This document shows, piece by piece, positions 6,841 to 11,023 of a stretch of DNA of 11,023 nucleotides. This DNA is from DATJPD01 sp036394195 (GTDB lineage Bacteria > Pseudomonadota > Alphaproteobacteria > CACIAM-22H2), in contig DASWFO010000115.1 of assembly GCA_036394195.1 (NCBI GenBank), positions 1 through 11,023 of the forward strand, written 5' to 3'. The notes below the pieces were generated by a model, which was given only the letters and a program-made list of their open reading frames with translations, had not been told where the DNA came from and ran no database searches. Each line of letters opens with the position of its first letter. Position 1 is the first letter of the stretch. A program made the position numbers and the translations under genes.

Positions 6841-7248
6841 ATGCTGCCGACGACCGCGCAATCCCCCGCTTCCGGCGCCGCGACCGCAGCGACGGCAACG
6901 GTCCTCGTCGTCGAGGACGACGAGTCGATGCGAACCTTGCTGCGGCGCATGCTCGAGCGGACGGGCTTCGCCGTCGTGACCGCGATCAACGGCCGCGACG
7001 GGATGGAGCGCTTCCGCGAGCACCCGGTGGACATCGTGATCACCGACATGATCATGCCGGAGATCGACGGCGTCGAGCTGATCCAGGCCCTTCGCGGCAA
7101 GTGGCCCGACGTGCGGATCATCGCCATTTCCGGCATCGACTATCCTTATCTCCGCATGGCGCTCGGTTGCGGCGCCAAGGCGACGCTGCGGAAGCCCGTA
7201 GACGCTGCGCGGCTCGTCGAGACGGTTCAGCGCGTGCTCGCCGCCTGA
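6841..7248 (+). CDS. Stand-alone response-regulator receiver protein
   Basis: A 135-residue protein made of one receiver (CheY-like) domain after a short Ala/Thr-rich N-terminus. The acidic pocket is EDD (Glu25-Asp27), the phosphorylated residue Asp69 (in VITDMIMPEIDG), the switch Ser97 (in IIAISG) and the conserved Lys118 (in LRKPV), so all catalytic positions are intact. It has no output domain and should work by binding a partner, as in CheY, DivK or phosphorelay proteins. No kinase gene is nearby, so its partner is unknown. Start ATG 6841 is set by GGAGG (6828-6832) eight bases before; a longer frame from 6712 is rejected. A 6-bp hairpin (6807-6823) lies directly upstream of the ribosome site. 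Confidence 0.93.
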   Translation: MLPTTAQSPASGAATAATATVLVVEDDESMRTLLRRMLERTGFAVVTAINGRDGMERFREHPVDIVITDMIMPEIDGVELIQALRGKWPDVRIIAISGIDYPYLRMALGCGAKATLRKPVDAARLVETVQRVLAA

Positions 7249-7254
7249 CGCGAC

Positions 7255-7276
7255 GCGCTTGCACCGCCGCAAGCGC
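7255..7276. terminator. Stem-loop between convergent genes
   Basis: An 8-bp perfect stem, GCGCTTGC (7255-7262) with GCAAGCGC (7269-7276), has loop ACCGCC and lies six bases after the receiver stop codon and 16 bases from the end of the convergent gene. No T tract follows on either strand, so termination is plausible from position but not proven. Confidence 0.4.
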
Positions 7277-7291
7277 TGGATGCCATCTATA

Positions 7292-7888
7292 TCAGGGTAC
7301 CAGCGCCCATTGGCCGCCGCGCATCAGACAGATGTTGCCGCTCGCCCGAACGGCCTGGCCATCGATCATCACGGTCTGCTCGACCACGCGGCAGGGACGG
7401 CCCGCCGTATCCTTGTAGACCGCCTTGATGACCACGGTGTTCCTCGCATTGCGGCCCGCGGCGACGTGCGTGGCCGCCGGGCTGGCGAGGAAGGCGCGGC
7501 CGACGAGCTCGGCGTCGGCCATGTCGCCGAGGCCGGCCGCCGCCACGATGGTCGCGCCGCCGGCGCCCGAGGCCCCGGTTCCGCCGCTTGCGGCGCCGCT
7601 CGCGCCGCCGGAAGCGCCGCCCGCGCCCGCGCCGCCGCCGCCCGCCGCGCCGCCAATGCCGGCACCGCTGCCGCCCGCAGCGGCGCCGGCAGGACCGGCG
7701 GCCGCACTGCCCGCACCCGAGCCCAGGGCGCCCACGACGCCGCCGACCTTGGCCGCAGCGTTTCCGACCACGCCCGGGGCCGCCATGGCGCAAGAGAGAG
7801 GCGCTATCGGCGGCGCCAGCGGCACCATCACCACAAGCAGCGCCACCGCGCTCGTGGTCGTCATCTCTCGTATTGCGGGATGCAGCAT
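7292..7888 (-). CDS. Exported Gly/Ala-rich protein with 17-kDa-surface-antigen-like C-terminus
   Basis: A 198-residue protein. Residues 1-36 form a hydrophobic export signal ending near LSCAMAAPG; the Cys could be a weak lipobox cysteine, otherwise cleavage after AMA is likely. Residues 38-112 are a flexible Gly/Ala/Ser-rich tract. The C-terminal segment GRPCRVVEQTVMIDG, then a second Cys in GNICLMRGGQW, matches the end of 17-kDa surface-antigen / RT0821-type proteins (pattern CRxxxQTVxIDGxxxxAxGxxCxxxDGxW). The two Cys probably pair. It should reside in the cell envelope. The start at ATG 7888 is preferred; ATG 7864 is an alternative with no positive charge in its signal. A candidate stress-sigma promoter lies at 7925-7950. 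Confidence 0.8.
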   Translation of the reverse strand: MLHPAIREMTTTSAVALLVVMVPLAPPIAPLSCAMAAPGVVGNAAAKVGGVVGALGSGAGSAAAGPAGAAAGGSGAGIGGAAGGGGAGAGGASGGASGAASGGTGASGAGGATIVAAAGLGDMADAELVGRAFLASPAATHVAAGRNARNTVVIKAVYKDTAGRPCRVVEQTVMIDGQAVRASGNICLMRGGQWALVP

Positions 7889-7924
7889 TGTCTCGCCCTA
7901 CCCAGGAGTGAGGCCAGCAATGCA

Positions 7925-7950
7925 AACCGCGAGCGAGGGAAACTGGTTCC
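7925..7950 (-). promoter_or_regulatory. Candidate EcfG-type promoter for the surface-antigen-like gene
   Basis: Minus-strand GGAAC (7950-7946), then 17 bases, then GGTT (7928-7925), is close to the known GGAAC-N16/17-CGTT consensus, with the GTT core present. Transcription would start near 7918, leaving a leader of about 30 bases before ATG 7888, which is a sensible distance. Confidence 0.38.
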
Positions 7951-8118
7951 AATGCTTCGGTTTGCTTCTGTCCGACCCCAATTTTCCATTCTGTCGGCGG
8001 CGGCGGCCGCGCGGCCCGTGCCCGCCTTGAACGCCGAGGCGATTTGCGACGTTGATCAAGGCACGGAGCGCAGGGCCGAGGCTGAGGGCCAGCCGACAAC
8101 CAGGTGCGGAGGTAGGAA

Positions 8119-8694
8119 ATGCAGACGGTCTTGGAAGATCGCCAGAGCATTGCCGACCTGATGACCGGGTGGATCCATCGGGATCTGGCGGAGTGGGATA
8201 AGCTGCGCGAGCTGTTTCATCCGGACGGCACCATCGAAGTAACCTGGTTTGAGGGTCTGGCGAGCGATTTTGTCGATGACTCGATGCGAATGGGCAAGTC
8301 GGATTTCCGTACCAAGCACTTCGTTGGCGCGCCGGTCGTGACCTTCAATGGTAACAAGGCCATTGTCGAGACCAATGCCGTTGTCATTGGTGAGCACGTG
8401 CGCCTCAATCTGGGCTGCAGTGCACATGCCCGTTTCTATGATCAGGTCGAGAAGCGTAATGGCGCATGGAAGATCGTGAAGCGCCAAACTATCTACGACT
8501 TTGGCTACTTTAACTTCCCTCAGGGTGTGGTTGAGATCGACCGCGAGCTCGTCAAGAAGTATCCGCGCGAATACGCGCCGCTCGCCTATCTCTTGGAAAA
8601 GAGTGGTTTTCCCGTGAAGCGCGTCTTTGCCACCAAAGGAAGCGATCTGGAAAAGACGATGAAGGCCAATGGCCAGGCATGGCTGGCGGCCTGA
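8119..8694 (+). CDS. SnoaL-like / NTF2-superfamily protein
   Basis: A 191-residue protein of the SnoaL-like (cystatin/NTF2 cone) fold. The N-terminal helix with DRQSIADLMTGWIHRDLAEW, followed by LRELFHPDGTIEVTW, is the typical opening, and the strands KAIVETNAVV, GCSAHARFYDQVEK and GAWKIVKRQTIYDFGYF form the sheet. Family members bind or isomerise hydrophobic small molecules (polyketide cyclases, dehydratases, steroid isomerases); the substrate cannot be read here. The C-terminal 50 residues extend beyond the minimal fold. A GGAGG box (8108-8112) sits six bases before ATG 8119. Base use is unlike its neighbours: sixty-base lines I counted are 50 and 57 per cent G+C, against about 80 per cent in part of the preceding gene, and T-ending codons are common. 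It ends 56 bases from the 3' end of a tRNA gene. Confidence 0.88.
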   Translation: MQTVLEDRQSIADLMTGWIHRDLAEWDKLRELFHPDGTIEVTWFEGLASDFVDDSMRMGKSDFRTKHFVGAPVVTFNGNKAIVETNAVVIGEHVRLNLGCSAHARFYDQVEKRNGAWKIVKRQTIYDFGYFNFPQGVVEIDRELVKKYPREYAPLAYLLEKSGFPVKRVFATKGSDLEKTMKANGQAWLAA

Positions 8695-8750
8695 CGCGGT
8701 TCGGCGCGGCGCGCGACCACCCGATGGGCCATTGCGATTGTTGCCTCGTC

Positions 8751-8838
8751 TGGTGCCCGCTGCCGGACTCGAACCGGCACGGCCTTGTGGGCCAAGGGAT
8801 TTTAAGTCCCTTGCGTCTACCTGTTCCGCCAAGCGGGC
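8751..8838 (-). tRNA. tRNA-Leu (anticodon UAA), CCA encoded
   Basis: A full cloverleaf reads on the minus strand. The acceptor stem GCCCGCT pairs with AGCGGGC. The anticodon stem AGGGA/TCCCT holds loop CTTAAAA, with anticodon TAA. The long class II variable arm is GGCC-cacaa-GGCC, and the T-arm is GCCGG-TTCGAGT-CCGGC. The discriminator base A (8754) is followed by a genomically encoded CCA (8753-8751). The long variable arm confirms a leucine tRNA. Confidence 0.97.
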
Positions 8839-8860
8839 ACGGCACCGGATCGGCGCGCTC

Positions 8861-8889
8861 TAGATAACCCGGCCAAGTCCCCGCGTCAC
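8861..8889 (-). promoter_or_regulatory. Probable promoter of tRNA-Leu
   Basis: On the minus strand GTGACG (8889-8884), a 17-base spacer and TATCTA (8866-8861) resemble housekeeping -35 and -10 boxes. Transcription would start near 8854, about 16 bases before the mature tRNA 5' end at 8838. Confidence 0.45.
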
Positions 8890-8935
8890 GCCTCGACCGG
8901 CGCGCCGCGCCCGCAATCTACGGGTCACGCCCGCA

Positions 8936-9087
8936 CCCGCCGCGCAATCGAAGCCGGGTCTTCTTCGGCGCGACCGTGCGCTGCGCCCGCGCCGACGGCT
9001 CCGAGAACACGGTGACGGTCGTCGGCGTCGATGAACTCGACGAGGGCGCCGGCCGCGTCAGTCGGGTTTCCCCGATTGCCGGGCGGG
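8936..9087. repeat. Inverted repeat pair flanking the inverted greB segment
   Basis: The left arm CCCGCCGCGCAATCG (8936-8950) and right arm CGATTGCCGGGCGGG (9073-9087) are reverse complements at 13 of 15 positions, the two mismatches being adjacent. The 122-base segment between them is the part of greB that reads the wrong way. The right arm encodes DPARQ on the minus strand and the left arm encodes IARR on the minus strand, so both arms are natural greB coding sequence that happened to be inverted copies. Confidence 0.8.
8955..9080 (+). pseudogene. greB: greB remnant, C-terminal domain, inverted (plus strand)
   Basis: The plus strand from 8955 to 9080 encodes RVFFGATV, then VTVVGVDELDEGAGRVSRV, then SPIA. 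This is the first part of the GreA/GreB FKBP-like C-terminal domain (family pattern VFFGATV...TVTIVGVDE-D...G-VSWISPIAR). It has no start codon of its own in context and is oriented opposite to the N-terminal half at 9076-9213, from which it should follow directly. After SPIA the homology ends exactly at an inverted-repeat arm. The missing Arg of SPIAR is encoded on the minus strand inside the other arm (ATT GCG CGG, within 8936-8950), followed by RVRA and a stop. The last 25 or so residues of GreB are absent. Confidence 0.85.
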
Positions 9088-9213
9088 GTCGACGACCGCG
9101 GCCATCTCGATCCGCTTGGCGGGGAAGCGCGCGTGCCGGTCGATCTCGCGCAAGCGCTTCTTGCGATAAACGTAATCGCCATTTTCCGCAGCCGCTATAA
9201 TATCGTTGTCCAT
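9076..9213 (-). pseudogene. greB: greB remnant, N-terminal coiled-coil half (minus strand)
   Basis: Reading from 9213 to 9076, the minus strand encodes ENGDYVYRKKRLREIDR, then ARFPAKRIEMAAVVDPARQ. GreB transcription elongation factors carry SENGDY-Y-KKRLREIDRR-RFLTKRL, then VVDP, at this place, so identity is clear. GreB rescues backtracked RNA polymerase by inserting this coiled coil into the secondary channel. About 45 N-terminal residues of the family are missing upstream of the Glu-Asn. The frame then stops at SGKPD instead of continuing into the FKBP-like domain, which is found on the opposite strand at 8955-9080. The tip acidic residues needed for cleavage would lie in the lost N-terminal part. 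The first ATG (9213-9211) overlaps the start of the plus-strand gene at 9212. Confidence 0.85.
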
Positions 9214-9819
9214 GTCCGATCGTATGACGAAGCCGCCGCGCATCCTCAGGGTTGCCCTGGTCCTGGGCCCGTTATGGCTGGGCGTTCTGTCGGCGCCGGC
9301 GCCGAGTTCGGCGGAACAGCAGGATGCGCGTCTGAGGGTGCCGGGCATCGACGCCGCTTGTCGTGCGGACGCCGGTCAGCGGGCGCGCTCGGAGATGCGG
9401 TTGAAGTCGGTCGAATGGCTCGAAAGTTCGGCCGCGCCGGGCGCGGCGCGAGGCGACGCCCCGGCCATGAGGCGCGTCGAGATCGCTGGCCGCGCACGAT
9501 CCGCCGGCGGATGGATAAGGCTGACGGCGAATTGCACCTACGCCGAAGGCCGGCCGGCCGCGATATCGGTCGATGCACAGCGGCGCCGGCGCTCGACCTT
9601 TCCGGCATCGCCCGATTGCCGGAGCCGCCGAAGCAGCAGGAAGCGAATGCACAAACGTCGCCATCGTCGTCGTCCGGCTCCGCTTCGCCGGAGGCGGCCC
9701 CCGCCGCGCATCTCAAACCGAGCCTGACGGAAGTGCCGTTCGATCCGCTGACGGTCGGCAAGCGGCAGGATTTCCTCAAAGATCACCTGCTCGGCATCAA
9801 GCTCCAGACGCCGTTCTAG
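9212..9819 (+). pseudogene. Exported protein gene, frameshifted, function unknown
   Basis: The first frame (ATG 9212, or ATG 9224) encodes a signal peptide (RILRVALVLGPLWLGVLSAP, cut near SSA before Glu), then a small domain with one Cys in PGIDAACRAD and another in WIRLTANCTYAEGRPAAIS. At about 9572-9585 the sense passes to another frame: the original frame turns into Arg-rich nonsense, while the new one reads APALDLSGIARLPEPP, a Ser/Pro/Ala linker and the compact end VGKRQDFLKDHLLGIKLQTPF to TAG 9819. One missing base explains this; the repaired product would have 202 residues. The layout resembles small secreted Cys-pair proteins such as BspC-type ones, but that match is weak. No ribosome site is seen; a TATAAT at 9196-9201 has no good -35. 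Confidence 0.65.
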
Positions 9820-9843
9820 CGCCTGTGAGCGGCAGGGCGCGCG

Positions 9844-10287
9844 TCACGCCCGCGCCCGCCGCTTCCTGGCCGCGCGCGCCGGCTTCCTCGCCGGCGGCGT
9901 GTCGCCGGCGAGCGCGCGCTCGGCCGCCTCGGCGAGGAAGCGCGAGCGGTTGGCGCTCTTGCGGTCGATGCGCTGCAGCAAATCCTCGGGCAGGGTCACG
10001 TTGACGCGCAGCGCGCGCGAGGACGGCACCTCGACCGGCACCAGGATGCGCGCGGCCTCCTCGACATCAGGGTCGCGGGCGACGGCGTCCAGTTCACTGG
10101 CCGCCGGCACGGCCAAGCCGTCCTCGACCATGAGCTGGACGTGGCCGCGCAAGCCTTCGGCGGCGTGGAGCGCCGCTTCCTGCAGCGTATCGCCGGCGCT
10201 GGCGAGGCCGGGCAGGTCGGGGAAGAAGACGCTGTAGCCGGCGCGCGAATTGCCCTCGACGATGGCGGGAAAATAGATGGTGGACAT
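9844..10287 (-). CDS. hicB: HicB-family antitoxin
   Basis: A 147-residue antitoxin that neutralises HicA and represses its own operon. Residues 1-65 are the HicB partial RNase-H-like fold (YFPAIVEGNSRAGYSVFFPDLPG, then AGDTLQEAALHAAEGLRGHV). Residues 92-126 look like a ribbon-helix-helix DNA-binding domain (ALRVNVTLPEDLLQRIDRKS, then RSRFLAEAAERAL). A basic Arg/Lys/Ala tail ends the protein. The start ATG 10287 has AGGAG four to five bases upstream and lies 11 bases after the hicA stop, so the pair is an operon. The frame is intact although its toxin gene is frameshifted. The expected operator is the palindrome at 10491-10506. Confidence 0.95.
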   Translation of the reverse strand: MSTIYFPAIVEGNSRAGYSVFFPDLPGLASAGDTLQEAALHAAEGLRGHVQLMVEDGLAVPAASELDAVARDPDVEEAARILVPVEVPSSRALRVNVTLPEDLLQRIDRKSANRSRFLAEAAERALAGDTPPARKPARAARKRRARA

Positions 10288-10298
10288 GATCTCCTGCC

Positions 10299-10489
10299 TC
10301 ACTTCCGGAGTGTCACGCCGGACTGTTTCTCGATGCTCTCGAGCGTGCCGAGCTTGATGTCCTTCGCCGGGTGAATGACGGTGACCAGGCCGGGCTTGGT
10401 CGGGTGGGCGAAGGGGTGGTGGCTGCCGGTGACCCGCTTCAGCCGCCACCATCCGCCTCGATCGCCCGGATGATGTCCCGGCTGCTCAT
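10299..10489 (-). pseudogene. hicA: HicA-family mRNA interferase toxin, frameshifted
   Basis: ATG 10489 opens with SSRDIIRAIEADG, the standard HicA N-terminus, but the frame then reads GG and stops. The rest of HicA continues in the next frame from about 10448: WRLKRVTGSHHPFAHPTKPG, then VTVIHPAKDIKLGTLESIEKQSGV, to stop at 10299. It keeps the catalytic GSHH histidine and the double-stranded RNA-binding-like fold. Adding one base between 10450 and 10448 gives EADGWRLKRVTGSHH, exactly the family pattern, with a product of about 63 residues. No slippery heptamer is evident, so programmed shifting is not favoured. Either the toxin is dead, as often happens in decaying loci, or a base is missing from the assembly. 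Confidence 0.88.
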
Positions 10490-10490
10490 C

Positions 10491-10506
10491 TGTGTAGATA
10501 TACACA
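10491..10506. promoter_or_regulatory. Palindromic operator candidate of hicAB
   Basis: TGTGTA (10491-10496) and TACACA (10501-10506) form a perfect 6-bp inverted repeat around GATA, two bases before the hicA start codon. The minus-strand TATATC at 10502-10497 could be the -10 box, so a bound HicB ribbon-helix-helix dimer would block transcription. No convincing -35 box was found. Transcription from that box would give an almost leaderless hicA message, in line with the lack of a ribosome site. Confidence 0.6.
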
Positions 10507-10575
10507 CTCGGGCGTCGCGGTGGGGAAGTCGCGGCCAGGGGAACTGTGTAAAATGCCATCTGCCGGCCGTCCGGA

Positions 10576-10592
10576 CTGCGGCATTGCCGCAG
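10576..10592. promoter_or_regulatory. Upstream palindromic operator of higBA
   Basis: CTGCGGCA (10576-10583), one base, TGCCGCAG (10585-10592) is a perfect 17-bp palindrome. Its core, TGCGGCA-N-TGCCGCA, is identical to that of the site at 10609-10627. The most likely ligand is the HigA antitoxin or the HigB-HigA complex. Confidence 0.65.
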
Positions 10593-10600
10593 CTCTTCGC

Positions 10601-10629
10601 TTGATCTCTGTGCGGCAATGCCGCACAAT
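10601..10629 (+). promoter_or_regulatory. Promoter of higBA
   Basis: TTGATC (10601-10606), a 17-base spacer and CACAAT (10624-10629) make a plausible housekeeping promoter. The spacer is almost wholly occupied by the palindrome 10609-10627. Transcription would begin near 10636, at the higB start codon itself, so the message may be leaderless. Confidence 0.5.
10609..10627. promoter_or_regulatory. Promoter-overlapping palindromic operator of higBA
   Basis: TGTGCGGCA (10609-10617), one base, TGCCGCACA (10619-10627) is a perfect 19-bp palindrome lying between the -35 and -10 boxes. Its centre is 34 bp, slightly over three helix turns, from that of the upstream palindrome, which suits cooperative repressor binding on one face of the DNA. 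Confidence 0.7.
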
Positions 10630-10634
10630 GCTCT

Positions 10635-10980
10635 ATGGTATCTACGCTCATTACCGTCGTCGAGACCGGCGCGTATCTGGCCAAGTCCGCAAAGCTGCTG
10701 AGCGATAGGGAGCGGAACGATGTGGTGGATCGGTTGGCTACCGATCCGGAGTTGGGTGACCTGATCCGCGAGGGCGGAGGCCTGCGCAAGGTCCCGATTC
10801 GGGATTGGCGGCCGGGGCAAGCGCGGCGGCGTCCGGGTGATCTACTACTACCACAGCCGGCGGCTTCCCGTGTTTCTCTTGGCCGTATTTGCCAAGAATG
10901 AGCGCAGCGACCTGACGCGGGATGAGGTTCACCAATTGGCGCGAGCCGTCAAAGCGATCGCAAAATCGTACGGAGCTTAA
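10635..10980 (+). pseudogene. higB: HigB2/RelE-family ribosome-dependent mRNase toxin, frameshifted
   Basis: The first frame (ATG 10635) encodes ITVVETGAYLAKSAKLLSDR, then VVDRLATDPELGDLI and GGGLRKV, the HigB2-type start. At the CCC run 10793-10795 one extra base throws it out of frame. The continuation is in the next frame: RFGIGGRGKRGGVRVIYYY, then LPVFLLAVFAKNERSDLT, to TAA 10978-10980. The family motif GKRGG-R-IYY and the strand with AKNE are complete, and removing one C gives an unbroken protein of about 114 residues. HigB2 toxins cut mRNA in the ribosomal A site. Toxin-before-antitoxin order and the three-base gap to higA are typical. No ribosome site precedes the ATG. Confidence 0.9.
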
Positions 10981-10983
10981 GAC

Positions 10984-11023
10984 ATGGCGAAGAAGGCTTT
11001 CACCGAGATCATGGCCGGCGTTC
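10984..11023 (+). CDS. higA: HigA-type antitoxin, start only
   Basis: ATG 10984 follows the toxin stop by three bases, with GGAG (10972-10975) eight bases before it. Thirteen codons are visible (MAKKAFTEIMAGV) before the window ends. The opening fits XRE-family HigA antitoxins, which bind DNA by a helix-turn-helix that lies beyond the edge. The assignment depends on its position behind a HigB2-type toxin. Its probable operators are the two palindromes upstream of higB. Confidence 0.7.
   Translation, partial: MAKKAFTEIMAGV

Larger units (their letters stand above)
8924..9862 (+). repeat. Short direct repeat: end of greB remnant and end of hicB
   Basis: Bases 8924-8943 and 9843-9862 match at 19 of 20 positions (GTCACGCCCGC-A/G-CCCGCCGC). 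On the minus strand both encode the final residues of a frame, RRVRA-stop and RRARA-stop. The match may be chance in G+C-rich Arg/Ala codons or a trace of recombination that replaced the greB 3' end. Confidence 0.4.

Noticed and set aside
7560..7780. CRISPR-like or tandem-repeat DNA
   Set aside because: The repetition comes from Gly/Ala codons. There are no fixed-length repeats with unique spacers.
7259..8161. Long plus- and minus-strand frames across the Gly-rich gene
   Set aside because: They are low-complexity shadows of the Gly/Ala repeat. The 7292-7888 minus frame has the signal peptide and conserved end.
8936..9087. Active phase-variable greB switch
   Set aside because: No recombinase gene is nearby, the arms are imperfect and short, the restored join is off by one base, and both gene ends are missing. 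A fixed inversion is more likely.
9031..9819. Complete 262-residue plus-strand protein
   Set aside because: Only its last 78 or so residues look real. The first part is out of frame with both the greB remnant and the signal-peptide gene.
10443..10453. Programmed -1 frameshift making HicA
   Set aside because: No slippery heptamer or following stem was seen. A simple deletion or assembly error is more economical.

Overview
The window is G+C-rich, tightly packed bacterial DNA and most likely comes from an alphaproteobacterium, plausibly Hyphomicrobiales. This rests on high third-position G+C, candidate EcfG-type (general stress sigma) promoters of the form GGAAC-N17-(C/G)GT, an orphan Flp pilin, and a small-protein content typical of that class. 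The lineage is an inference from style, not from a marker gene.

Positions 1-8838 look like ordinary chromosome with intact genes. They hold a partial Lys/Ala/Pro-tailed protein (1-500, minus), a LysR regulator (939-1943), two small helical proteins with a good intrinsic terminator between them (2057-2843), a 57-residue Flp pilin with its own terminator (3094-3322), a small unknown protein and a GNAT acetyltransferase (3504-4349), an Asp/Asn beta-hydroxylase-fold protein (4444-5127, minus), an exported GlcG/HbpS-type protein (5457-6251), a hairpin-rich gap, a stand-alone receiver protein (6841-7248), an exported Gly/Ala-rich protein with a 17-kDa-surface-antigen-like end (7292-7888, minus), a lower-G+C SnoaL-like protein (8119-8694) and tRNA-Leu(UAA) (8751-8838, minus).

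Positions 8839-11023 are different, because almost every gene there is broken. The clearest oddity is a greB remnant. The N-terminal part of the GreB fold reads on the minus strand (9213 to 9076), while the following part of the same fold reads on the plus strand (8955 to 9080). The break lies at a pair of 15-bp near-perfect inverted repeats (8936-8950 and 9073-9087). Turning the segment between them round restores the GreB order and the SPIAR motif, so an inversion inside greB is the simplest reading. Next come a secreted-protein gene with a one-base frameshift (9212-9819) and two divergent toxin-antitoxin loci, hicA-hicB (minus) and higB-higA (plus). Both toxin genes carry a single-base frameshift, while hicB is intact and the visible start of higA is intact.

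The two toxin-antitoxin loci share a 145-bp intergenic region. It holds one palindrome next to hicA and two palindromes of identical core, 34 bp centre to centre, before higB. The second of these sits exactly between a -35 and a -10 box. The frameshifts could be true decay or assembly errors, and the sequence alone cannot decide between them. No CRISPR array, insertion sequence or rRNA was seen.
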